Source of the DNA: Roseibium algicola
Lineage (GTDB): Bacteria > Pseudomonadota > Alphaproteobacteria > Rhizobiales > Stappiaceae
Direction: 5' to 3'
NCBI RefSeq assembly: GCF_001999245.1
Contig: NZ_CP019630.1
Coordinates: 558,001-622,000 of the forward strand
Length of the DNA stretch: 64,000 bases
In this document: positions 25,391 through 33,294 of the stretch, in pieces
How positions within the stretch are numbered: the stretch's first letter is position 1
Layout: every line of letters starts with the position of its first letter
Program-made: the position numbers and the translations under genes
Notes under the pieces: model-generated
What the model was told of the DNA's origin: nothing
Seen by the model: the letters and a program-made list of their open reading frames with translations, nothing else
The model's database searches: none

Positions 25391-25420
25391 AACCTTCGTC
25401 AAAATATCGCCTCGTCTCTC

Positions 25421-25451
25421 TTGACCTCAACTAAGGTTGAGGAATTATGTC
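25421..25451 (+). promoter_or_regulatory. SoxR box and SoxR-type promoter of the VOC gene
   Basis: An 18-bp operator, CCTCAACTAAGGTTGAGG (25425-25442), has perfect 7-bp arms and is the SoxR-box pattern. It lies between TTGACC (25421-25426) and TATGTC (25446-25451). The 19-bp spacer is the overlong spacing typical of MerR-family activated promoters. Transcription runs towards the VOC gene. Confidence 0.92.
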
Positions 25452-25490
25452 TGGTGTCCACAAAAGGTCAAACCCTGAAAGGACACCGAG

Positions 25491-25880
25491 ATGAGCAGTG
25501 CATTCCTGGAACATGTGAACGTCACGGTCAGTGACCCGGAAGCGACCGCCAAACGTCTGGAAAGCTGGTTCGGCTGGAAGGTTCGCTGGAAAGGTGCAAG
25601 CCTTGGCGGCGGCACGACGTATCACATCGGCAACGAAACCAGCTACGTGGCGGCCTATTCACCGCCTGGTACAACCAGCAAGGTTGCCGGAGACAGCTAC
25701 AGCCACCACGGTGGGCTCAACCACATCGCGGTCGTCGTCGACGACATCGACGCAACCGAAGCAGTGATCAAGGCCGATGGCTATCACACGCACAATCACG
25801 GCGACTACGAGCCGGGTCGCAGGTTCTATTTCGACGATGACGATGGCATCGAGTTTGAAGTGGTCAGCTACAAGAAGTGA
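25491..25880 (+). CDS. VOC family (glyoxalase-like) protein under SoxR control
   Basis: The product is 129 residues. It shows FLEHVNVTVSDPEATAKRL, HHGGLNHIAVVVDDIDATEAVIK and FYFDDDDGIEFEVVSY, one VOC module with candidate metal ligands His8, His near 75 and Glu near 122. The role may be resistance to, or conversion of, a redox-active compound, since a textbook SoxR promoter drives it. ATG at 25491 follows AAGGACACCGAG. Cytoplasmic. Confidence 0.85.
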   Translation: MSSAFLEHVNVTVSDPEATAKRLESWFGWKVRWKGASLGGGTTYHIGNETSYVAAYSPPGTTSKVAGDSYSHHGGLNHIAVVVDDIDATEAVIKADGYHTHNHGDYEPGRRFYFDDDDGIEFEVVSYKK

Positions 25881-25935
25881 ATGATACGCACCCCGTCAGG
25901 ACGGTTTCCCACCGTCCCGCCGGGATGTTTTTGTT

Positions 25936-27177
25936 CTAGTGGCCCGTCAGCACCAGCGTCTGGATCGGGAACAGCAGCGCCTGAAGCCGAATGATCATGG
26001 CATGGACGAGACCGACCGTGTCGACCACGTGCAGGAAGATGAACTCACCGGTTCCAATCGGTTCGCCCGACGACAGACGGTCATGATTGCTGGTGTAAGC
26101 GTTGACCGTGCAAATTGCGCCCGGTGGCAAGTCAGCCAGGCCGTCTTCGTAAAGCGGTTCCAGCAAGGTGGTGATCGTTGCCGGTTTCACACTTTGAGCG
26201 GCATCAAAAAGCTGGCCTGAGGTTGTTATCTGCCCGGAAGCGATCTGCGACTGCACTTCTGTCACGACCAGCGGAATAATGGTGAAAGGTACGGCTCCGC
26301 AGAACGCTTCCGCCACCATTCCTTCCTTGAGAACCTGGGCCTCGATCTGGCCGAAACCCGCAACGATTCGCTCTCGCTGTGCATCCGTGGGAATTAGCAC
26401 GCCTGCAGGCCGCATCATCGGGTTGACGATGTCACCTGGGCGCAGGATGAACTGGCTCATGGTGCCGTCCACACCGGCGTAGACGGTCATCTTCTCCAGT
26501 TCCACTTGCGCCTCGTGCAATCTGGCCTCCGCGCTTTTCAGGCGCGCGGGCAGATATACCGTGATCTTGGTCTGGATGAGTTCCTGATTCGACTGCGCCG
26601 CGCGCAGTGCGCCGGTTCGCGCATCCACCGTGTTCTGCAGCTTTTCGATGTCCCGTTCACTCACGACATTGGCATTGCGGGTGAAGAGTTCCTGCCTCGT
26701 GTCGAGCTCGTCCTGCGCCTGCTTCAGTGCAGCCTGCGCCTGCTCGGTCTGGGCATTGGCAACAGCCAGTTCGCTCTGGGCCAGCGCAAGCTCTCCCTGG
26801 ATTTCGACCAATTGCTGTTGCGCGGTCACGACATCCGCTTCCTGGCGCGTGCTGTCGAGCTTGAAAATCGGGTCACCTGCCTTGATGGCCACTTCAAGCT
26901 CACGCGGCACGAAGGTTTCGACGACCCTGCCGGAACTTTCCGGCAGTATCGGAATGGTCCGGAATGTCGAAACCGCCGTGGTTGCCGTTGGATGATAATA
27001 GAAAATCAGCGTGATCAGGGACACGGTCAGCATCAGGCAGAGCACGATGCCGTAGCGCAGCTCGAACCAGACCGAATAGAGCGTAATTTCCCGGCCGATG
27101 CGCTTTCCCTGCACATATCTGCGGATCAGATAGTCGGGCAATATGGTGAGAAGAGAACAGAACAGAAGCTCAAACAT
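25936..27177 (-). CDS. HlyD family membrane-fusion (adaptor) protein
   Basis: The product is about 413 residues. An N-terminal membrane region (FELLFCSLLTILPDYLI, then LCLMLTVSLITLIFYY) is followed by a lipoyl half-motif, a long coiled coil (about 130-245, QQQLVEIQGELALAQSELAVANAQ) and a second lipoyl half (YAGVDGTMSQFILRPGD). This is the HlyD/EmrA layout. The start at 27177 overlaps the end of the upstream membrane-protein gene by 8 bp, so the two are coupled. No transporter gene is nearby. Unlike most adaptors it has an extra early hydrophobic segment, so topology is uncertain. Confidence 0.82.
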   Translation of the reverse strand: MFELLFCSLLTILPDYLIRRYVQGKRIGREITLYSVWFELRYGIVLCLMLTVSLITLIFYYHPTATTAVSTFRTIPILPESSGRVVETFVPRELEVAIKAGDPIFKLDSTRQEADVVTAQQQLVEIQGELALAQSELAVANAQTEQAQAALKQAQDELDTRQELFTRNANVVSERDIEKLQNTVDARTGALRAAQSNQELIQTKITVYLPARLKSAEARLHEAQVELEKMTVYAGVDGTMSQFILRPGDIVNPMMRPAGVLIPTDAQRERIVAGFGQIEAQVLKEGMVAEAFCGAVPFTIIPLVVTEVQSQIASGQITTSGQLFDAAQSVKPATITTLLEPLYEDGLADLPPGAICTVNAYTSNHDRLSSGEPIGTGEFIFLHVVDTVGLVHAMIIRLQALLFPIQTLVLTGH

Positions 27178-27676
27178 GTTTGTTCTCCTGTTCGGCTGTC
27201 GATGCAGTGGAAAGACCGGTTGGCGTTGGCGGTGGTTCGTGAGGCGCTCCCTCCGACGCACTCGTGCCGGCCTCCAGCTCCTGCTCTTCCTGCTCAAGAT
27301 CATGCTCGACCAAGGTTTCGGACGAAACACCACCCGTTCCGGCCAGACGACTCAGGGAATGGGCCATCGATTCCAGCGGTGTCCAGAAATCGGGAAGCTG
27401 AATGAAGGCGAGCAGAAGCGCTGCAACCCAGAAGATGTTGTTGTGAGTGAAAAGAGCCAGAAGGCCGAGGACCGCAACAAGCTCGAACTGCATGCGCCCA
27501 TGTTTGTGAGCAAGCCGTTCGGGGATCGAATGCAGGTGCAGATAGAACACCCCGACAAGGATCCCGCCGAAAATCAGCACGACCAGCATCACGGTAAAAA
27601 GCCAATCACCACCGTCCGCAGCCGGTATGAAAGGCGGCAGATGATGCGGAGCAAGCTCGTGCATATTTTCCGCCAT
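27170..27676 (-). CDS. Small inner-membrane protein coupled to the HlyD-type adaptor
   Basis: The product is 168 residues. Two or three membrane segments (about 25-48, 65-95) are followed by a Glu/Ser/Pro-rich tail from about 110. It overlaps the HlyD gene by 8 bp, so the proteins probably work together in the inner membrane. I do not recognise the family. Similar two-gene sets of a short membrane protein and an HlyD-like adaptor occur in alphaproteobacteria; function unknown. Confidence 0.65.
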   Translation of the reverse strand: MAENMHELAPHHLPPFIPAADGGDWLFTVMLVVLIFGGILVGVFYLHLHSIPERLAHKHGRMQFELVAVLGLLALFTHNNIFWVAALLLAFIQLPDFWTPLESMAHSLSRLAGTGGVSSETLVEHDLEQEEQELEAGTSASEGAPHEPPPTPTGLSTASTAEQENKHV

Positions 27677-27876
27677 CGGAATTCCCCCTTACGCCCCTCG
27701 CTCCGCCCGATATGGCGGAAGCAGTAGCGTAACCTTAAAAGGGATTTCCGGTCATGCGTATGAAAAAGTGTGACTTTGGAGGACTTTGACACAACCTATC
27801 CGGCCGCAACCCTTCAGCCACCAACCGGATAGATCTGTTCTTCTTGCCGCTCTGGCAGCCCCCGCAAACAGCGGTG

Positions 27877-28644
27877 TTAGCGGGGTGCCATGCGGATTGC
27901 GCCGTCGAGACGAATGGTTTCGCCGTTCAGCATGTCGTTTTCGCAGATGGATTTGACCAGCTTCGCATATTCGGTCGCCTTGCCGAGGCGCGAAGGGAAC
28001 GGAACTTGTTGGCCAAGCGAATCCTGGACCTCCTGTGACAGACCCAACAGCATGGGCGTCTCGAAGATGCCCGGTGCGATCGTCATGACACGAATGCCGG
28101 ACTTGGAAAGGTCACGGGCGACAGGCAACGTCATTCCTGCAACCCCTGCCTTGGAGGCTGCATAGGCCACCTGACCGATCTGGCCATCGAAGGCAGCAAC
28201 CGAAGCCGTGGAAACAATCACACCACGTCCACCGTCGGCCGTGACAGGCTCCAGTGCGGCCATGCCCGTTGCTGCAATCGACAGGCACCGGAAAGACCCG
28301 ATCAGGTTGACGGAAATCACCTTCTCGAACATGTCCATCGGGTGAGGTTCGCCGCGAGACGTCGTCTTCGCCACCGGTGCAATACCCGCGCAATTGACCA
28401 GAATCCGCTCCTGGCCGTGAGCTGCGCGTGCCTTTTCGAAACCGGCTTCGACGCTTGCCTGGTCAGTCACATCGACATCGGCAAAGACACCGCCAATCTC
28501 TGCGGCGACCTCTTCCCCCTGACCGGCATTGCGATCGAACAGCGTCACCTTGACGCCTTCGGCCGCAAGCATGCGCGCGGTGGCGGCTCCGAGCCCGGAT
28601 GCACCGCCTGTCACGATGGCTGAAAGTGTTGAGTCCAGTTTCAC
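27877..28644 (-). CDS. SDR family dehydrogenase (3-hydroxyacyl-CoA dehydrogenase type II-like)
   Basis: The product is 255 residues. NAD-type SDR: VTGGASGLGAATARML, FDRNAG (acidic residue selecting NAD), NCAG near residue 90, active-site Ser in VSTASVAA, Tyr and Lys in AYAASKAG, and APGIFETPM. Overall it resembles HSD17B10-like enzymes of short-chain acyl and steroid oxidation. The GTG at 28644 follows GGAGGTTTCT. It is monocistronic. The AT-rich 150 bp upstream contains repeated TTGA/TCAAT elements but no clear operator. Confidence 0.85.
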   Translation of the reverse strand: MKLDSTLSAIVTGGASGLGAATARMLAAEGVKVTLFDRNAGQGEEVAAEIGGVFADVDVTDQASVEAGFEKARAAHGQERILVNCAGIAPVAKTTSRGEPHPMDMFEKVISVNLIGSFRCLSIAATGMAALEPVTADGGRGVIVSTASVAAFDGQIGQVAYAASKAGVAGMTLPVARDLSKSGIRVMTIAPGIFETPMLLGLSQEVQDSLGQQVPFPSRLGKATEYAKLVKSICENDMLNGETIRLDGAIRMAPR

Positions 28645-28800
28645 AGAAACCTCCAAACGGATGCAATTCATTGAAATCAATGAATTTAATCTACTCAATT
28701 GACGATTAGGTCAATTTTGAAGGCAAATTGGCCCAGATTGACAGTTCGGTCAAGTGTTTCAGTATTGACCAAAAAGGCAGTTCGGCGGCCCTCCAACGGC

Positions 28801-30156
28801 CTATCTGGCCAGAACCACCAGGTCCACAGGACGCTTGATACCTTGGACCGCCGCATCCGACCTTGCTTCGATCAAGGGCAGATCATGGCCCTGTGCAACG
28901 GCCAGATCAAATGTCGCCTTGTCTGTCAGCGCCTTGGTTCCCTGGCTCTTGTTGGCGTCTTCCAGCTTGGCAGCGCAGTTGACAGCGTCACCAATGACCG
29001 TGAATTCCAGGCGCTCCCTGGAACCGATCACACCGACCGTGACCGGCCCGGCGGCAGCCGCTGTTCCAATGCGCAATTGTCCCGGCCAGCCGGCGTCCCG
29101 AAAACGCTGCTGTTCCCGCTCCACGGTTTCCACCAGACGTTTGGCCGCTCGTAGCGCATCGGCGGCGTAGGTCGTTGAGGGATAGACAGCGCCGAAGGTT
29201 GCCAGGATGCCGTCACCCAGAAACTTGTCTACCCGTCCTCCTTCCTCAACGATCACGTCAACCGCCAGGTTCTGGTACTCGGCCAGGACCGCCAGCACAG
29301 TTTCCGGAGGCAAAGTGGCGGAGGTGGAAGTAAAGGAACGGATGTCGGCATAAAGAATGGCGGCATCGCGCAAGCTTCCTTCGCCGGCCTGCAACTCCGT
29401 GTCTGCTCCGGTGATAGAGGCCGCAACTTCCGGCGAGAAGAAGCGGCTCAGGTCCATTGCAGCCGCGTGGTCTTTCGAAGCCTCGAACAGCATCGACCGT
29501 CCCCTGTAGAGGGCAACGGACAGAATGACCGTCACGGCCAGGATAACCATGGTCTTGTCCAGTTCGGCACCAATCAGGATGGTGTTGCCCGTCAGGTAGT
29601 CGACATAGTTACGGGTCACGCGCATGTGGTCCATGTCTGCGAACACCGCATAAAACACCAGTCCGAGCCAGCCAGTGACCGCCACAAGGCCTGTGGTCAA
29701 TACGAAGCGAGGATCGAACCGCAAAGCCCTGAGCCCGATGAAGAGGAAGACATACATCAAGGTTGGGGTCTTCAAATAGAACGTCGGATGCTGGCCGTAT
29801 TGAATGTGAAACGAAAAGATCAACCCGACCAGGAGGGCCATGTCGACACCGATCGACACAAATAGATACCAGCGCGGCAATTCAAACCTGTACGACAGCA
29901 CAAGCCGAAGGACGGTGAACAGAAAGTAGGCTGCAAGGGCAATAGGCACGAAGTTGAAACCAGCCGATCCCTCAGCCCTTGGTGCAATGGCGTAAAGCAG
30001 TGAGAAAAACAGCACGAGCCCAAGCTGGACCCAGCCTATCAGGCGCTCGGAGGACGCTTCTCGGGCACGGATTTCGGCCCTGACCCGTTCCGGAATGCCG
30101 GTATCCGGAGGTCCGCCTTGCAGGATGTAACGCAGTGTCTGAGATATGGTGGTCAT
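28801..30156 (-). CDS. Membrane-bound class III adenylate/guanylate cyclase
   Basis: The product is 451 residues. Six membrane segments (about 40-225) precede a class III cyclase domain: ILYADIRSFT and LGDGILATFGA carry the two metal-binding Asp residues, and VIGSRERLEFTVIGDAVNCAAKLE holds the dimer-arm contacts. It should make cAMP (or cGMP) at the inner face of the membrane in response to a membrane signal. It lies beside a LuxR-type regulator gene but separated by 100 bp. A cNMP-binding protein gene lies 2.6 kb away and may be an effector (inference). Confidence 0.86.
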   Translation of the reverse strand: MTTISQTLRYILQGGPPDTGIPERVRAEIRAREASSERLIGWVQLGLVLFFSLLYAIAPRAEGSAGFNFVPIALAAYFLFTVLRLVLSYRFELPRWYLFVSIGVDMALLVGLIFSFHIQYGQHPTFYLKTPTLMYVFLFIGLRALRFDPRFVLTTGLVAVTGWLGLVFYAVFADMDHMRVTRNYVDYLTGNTILIGAELDKTMVILAVTVILSVALYRGRSMLFEASKDHAAAMDLSRFFSPEVAASITGADTELQAGEGSLRDAAILYADIRSFTSTSATLPPETVLAVLAEYQNLAVDVIVEEGGRVDKFLGDGILATFGAVYPSTTYAADALRAAKRLVETVEREQQRFRDAGWPGQLRIGTAAAAGPVTVGVIGSRERLEFTVIGDAVNCAAKLEDANKSQGTKALTDKATFDLAVAQGHDLPLIEARSDAAVQGIKRPVDLVVLAR

Positions 30157-30255
30157 CTCGCCGCCGATAAGACGTTGCTCGTGCGCGGATTTTCCACCGG
30201 CACCGCGAATTGCGCAAGCGACCCCGCGGTAAAGTGAGTGGACGTGAGCAGGCCC

Positions 30256-31407
30256 TTACCGGTTGCCTTGCAAACGCAATTGCTCAACACTGCGCACAAG
30301 TTCGGCTTGACGTCGCGACCCGGTCTTGGAGAGCGCAGCCTTGATCTGGTTGCGCACGGTATAAATGCTGATCTCGCGGTCCTGGGCTATTTCCGCCGGT
30401 GTCCGGCCGTCTGCGAGCTTCAGGACCGTTGCCGCTTCTGCCGGGCTGAGACCAAGCTTCTTCTGCATTTCAGCCAGGAACCTATCGCTGCCGGCTTCGG
30501 GCCTGACCGCCAGAAGTACTGCAGAGACCGCCTTGTTCATGAAAACACCGAAGGGCGTCTTGTCCAGATCCCCCAGTTGCAAACCTATTGAGCGACAGGT
30601 CCAGTTCCTGCCTCTGCCATCCCTTGCCTGCCAGTTTCGAAACACATCGAAACCACCCATGGATTGAAGCTGCACGAAACCAGCGAACCTGCCTTGATCC
30701 TCTTCGGACCGGAAATGCAGACGCCTGTCGAAACCACAACCGACAAGAGAGCCTGAGGCCAGGAGCTTTTGCGCCTCCGCGCAGGCATAGTGGATCCGCA
30801 TCGCGGTATCGATCACAAAAATCGCCGTTCCAGATCCCATGAGATGCTGTTCGGCAGCCCATTTCTCGAAGGTCAGTCCGGAGATGGTCCGATTGATTTC
30901 CAGTGACTGGCGGATGACCGGGGCGAGTTGCGCGCACAGGCGAAGCCAGTCGTCTTCGTATTTGTCGCGATCCTTCGAGCGCATGTTGCCACCGAGCAGG
31001 AACATGCGATCGCCATCCAGCGCCAGCATCGACCCACCGCCACCGGTAATATCTTCAAGCGGCAACAAAAGGTCGGCGTAGAACTGGGTCTTTTTCAGCG
31101 TTTCAGGTCGGCACAGCTGATGGGTTGATACGACGTCTCCCACCTTGCAGGTGGCAAAGTTGGCAGCAAACGGGTTCTTGTCCGCGTAGTGCTCGTCATA
31201 AAGTTCCAGAATGTACGGGTCGTATCCTGACGAAAAGGTGAGCGGTGTGGCTTTGGTCAGGTCGTCGTAGCCGATCAGCTGCGTGCATACGCGCGTACCA
31301 AGGCTGCAGCTCAGCGTGTCGAGAAAAACCTGCCACCGCCCAGGATCCAGCGCCGCCGATACAGCGAGGTTCGACAGCCTAATCAATTCTTCTGCTGCGA
31401 CAGCCAA
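30256..31407 (-). CDS. LuxR-family regulator with C-terminal helix-turn-helix
   Basis: The product is 383 residues. A long N-terminal part (about 1-300) appears to include a PAS-like stretch (GTAIFVIDTAMRIHYACAEAQKLLA). The C-terminus is a GerE/LuxR helix-turn-helix: LSPAEAATVLKLADGRTPAEIAQDREISIYTVRNQIKAALSKTG. No autoinducer domain is recognised, so the signal is unknown. A TTG start at 31407 follows GGGGGGAA. The targets are unknown; the neighbouring cyclase is a candidate. Confidence 0.8.
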   Translation of the reverse strand: MAVAAEELIRLSNLAVSAALDPGRWQVFLDTLSCSLGTRVCTQLIGYDDLTKATPLTFSSGYDPYILELYDEHYADKNPFAANFATCKVGDVVSTHQLCRPETLKKTQFYADLLLPLEDITGGGGSMLALDGDRMFLLGGNMRSKDRDKYEDDWLRLCAQLAPVIRQSLEINRTISGLTFEKWAAEQHLMGSGTAIFVIDTAMRIHYACAEAQKLLASGSLVGCGFDRRLHFRSEEDQGRFAGFVQLQSMGGFDVFRNWQARDGRGRNWTCRSIGLQLGDLDKTPFGVFMNKAVSAVLLAVRPEAGSDRFLAEMQKKLGLSPAEAATVLKLADGRTPAEIAQDREISIYTVRNQIKAALSKTGSRRQAELVRSVEQLRLQGNR

Positions 31408-31838
31408 CCCTTCCCCCCGGGAGTTCTTGCGGCATCACGCCAGTAAACGAAGTCGGGCAGACCAGATTGACGCTTCAGCTTCCGCTAAGCCCGCTCCGCC
31501 TTGACGCTCCACCTCAATACATATGCAAAAAACGGAGGCAGCGCGTTAACATTGATCAAGTTCCGACCATTTCGTCATTGCGCCAGTCTTGCAGAGGCCG
31601 GCACACTTCCAATTACTGGCCAACTATCCGCCCTTCCCCAGCTGCGGAAAATACATATTTATAGTCCAAATGGACCATGCAAGTAATTCCTACACCCTGT
31701 AAACAACTATTGATCGTATCCGGCAGGCACGTGTGACGGCGTTTCAAGTCACAAGTGTTTGTTTTCCGGCGGCAATCTCGGGATTCCCGCATTCCAGCAA
31801 CCGGCGATCGATCTATTTTTAAGCCTTATTGATTTTTT
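31408..31838 (+). other. Intergenic region that may encode a plus-strand small RNA
   Basis: Both flanking genes are on the minus strand, yet this region runs into a strong plus-strand terminator (31839-31867). No protein frame is convincing. A transcript ending at the terminator would start somewhere in this region; candidate promoter parts (TTGACG at 31501, a TATTTATA stretch near 31657) are not well matched. Called as a possible non-coding RNA locus only. Confidence 0.35.
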
Positions 31839-31867
31839 GGGCGGCTATTTGAGCCGCCCTTTTTTTA
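31839..31867 (+). terminator. Strong Rho-independent terminator facing no annotated gene
   Basis: GGGCGGCT, loop ATTTG, AGCCGCCC, then eight T residues. The T-run is only on the plus strand, so it stops plus-strand transcription. The nearest genes on both sides are minus strand. Confidence 0.88.
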
Positions 31868-31901
31868 TTATTGAAACGAGGCTTGTCTGGCAGGGCGGTG
31901 C

Positions 31902-32726
31902 TTATGGCTTGAGGGTCATGCCTTCGCTGGCGACCAGTGTTCCGGGATAAGCGTTTTGAGCGGCGAGACCGATTTCATCAAGCTCGTCGTCGGACCTGCG
32001 CGGATCATGATGGAAGAGAACGGGGGTCTTTACGTTGCCGGCCTTTGCCAGCTCGACAGCCTTCTGCCAGGTGGAGTGTCCCCAACCCTTGTAGGTGTCG
32101 TATTCGTCGTCAGTGAACATGGCGTCATAGATCATGACGTCGGAATTGCGCACGAAATCAGGTAGAGCTGCATCAATTTCCGGATCGCCATGTTCGTGAT
32201 CCGTGATGATGCAAATCGATTTGCCCTTAAATTCGAAGCGGTAACCACACGCTCCACCGGGGTGGTTAAGCCGCGTGGTGCGGATGACGAGATCATCGGT
32301 ACGCGGGATCAGGTCTCCGGCATTGAAGGACTTGAACTCAACCGCCTTCAACGTCTTGGCCGCCACTGGAAAGATCGGCGGCGACATGATCCGGCTAACG
32401 ATGTCAACGAGGCTGGTTTCGTCCTGAAAGTGTCCGGCCCAGGCAGTGACGGAGAAGCTCGGATCATAGGCAGGTTTAAAAAAGGGAAGACCGCAGATGT
32501 GGTCGAGATGGGTATGGGTGAAGAGCAAATCGAAGGTTCGTGTCTTGCACCTGCAGATTTCCATGCCCAGATTTCGGGCGCCGGAACCGCAATCGACCAG
32601 AACCAGTGCGTCGCCGGCCCGGATCTCGAAACACGACGTTTCGCCGCCATAGCGGAGTGTGCTCGACCCCGGCGTCGGGGTGGACCCTCTGACGCCCCAG
32701 CAACGAAGCGAAAATTCCTCAGCCAC
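31902..32726 (-). CDS. MBL-fold metallo-hydrolase
   Basis: The product is 274 residues. The metal motif HTHLDH is at 71-76, further ligands lie in TDHEHGD (about 184-190) and a His in LFHHDP near 250. This is the RNase Z/PhnP-type branch (COG1235), which includes cyclic phosphodiesterases. It is the last of three minus-strand genes with a cNMP-binding protein and an unusual ABC exporter. A phosphodiesterase role next to a cyclic-nucleotide sensor is attractive but unproven. GTG start at 32726 follows GGGAGTAACAC. Confidence 0.82.
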   Translation of the reverse strand: MAEEFSLRCWGVRGSTPTPGSSTLRYGGETSCFEIRAGDALVLVDCGSGARNLGMEICRCKTRTFDLLFTHTHLDHICGLPFFKPAYDPSFSVTAWAGHFQDETSLVDIVSRIMSPPIFPVAAKTLKAVEFKSFNAGDLIPRTDDLVIRTTRLNHPGGACGYRFEFKGKSICIITDHEHGDPEIDAALPDFVRNSDVMIYDAMFTDDEYDTYKGWGHSTWQKAVELAKAGNVKTPVLFHHDPRRSDDELDEIGLAAQNAYPGTLVASEGMTLKP

Positions 32727-32736
32727 GTGTTACTCC

Positions 32737-33195
32737 CTAACCGCTGGCAGCCCCTCGACGTGCGTCGGCAAGATCCCGGGTCGTCCGTTCAAGCCGCAGC
32801 GCCAGTGTCCGCATCACCTCCAGCGAGATATCCGGAAATTCTTTCAATAGTTTCAAGAAATCGTCTTTCGAAACAGTGAGAACATCCATGTCATTCGCTG
32901 CGACCAGTGTCGCGGTTCTTGGTACGTCGCACAGAATAGCGATTTCGCCAACAATTGAATTTTCCGAAACCTGCGCTACCTTTTTTTCTCCCTCAGGCGT
33001 GTCGACCAGAACATCCGCATCGCCGGACAGGATGATGAAGGCGCAATCACCTTCTTCTCCCTGGGAGCAAAGACGTTCGCCGGAGGGGTACTCGGTCCGA
33101 TCACTGATGAAGGCCAGAAGCCTCAGCTTGGTCTCGTCGATCCCGCGGAACAATGGCACCTTGCGGAGTGCCTCGACTTCGGTTTCAAGTGTCAT
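32737..33195 (-). CDS. Single-domain cyclic-nucleotide-binding protein
   Basis: The product is 152 residues, essentially one Crp-type cNMP domain: FRGIDETKLRLLAFISDRTEYPSGERLCSQGEEGDCAFIILSG, the phosphate-binding cassette VGEIAILCDVPRTATLVA, then helices. The PRTAT Arg is the usual phosphate ligand. No DNA-binding domain is present, so it should act on a partner protein rather than DNA. Its neighbours, an MBL-fold hydrolase and an ABC exporter, are the obvious candidates. 10 bp from the MBL gene, 100 bp from the ABC gene, all in one direction. Confidence 0.85.
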   Translation of the reverse strand: MTLETEVEALRKVPLFRGIDETKLRLLAFISDRTEYPSGERLCSQGEEGDCAFIILSGDADVLVDTPEGEKKVAQVSENSIVGEIAILCDVPRTATLVAANDMDVLTVSKDDFLKLLKEFPDISLEVMRTLALRLERTTRDLADARRGAASG

Positions 33196-33294
33196 CTTCT
33201 TCTCCCGCGCCCGTTGTTTTTTCGTTCCGACCGAACCGAATCGCCCGGCCGGTCTCCGCAGACCGGTTGCCCACCTATTGTCACACCCACCGTC

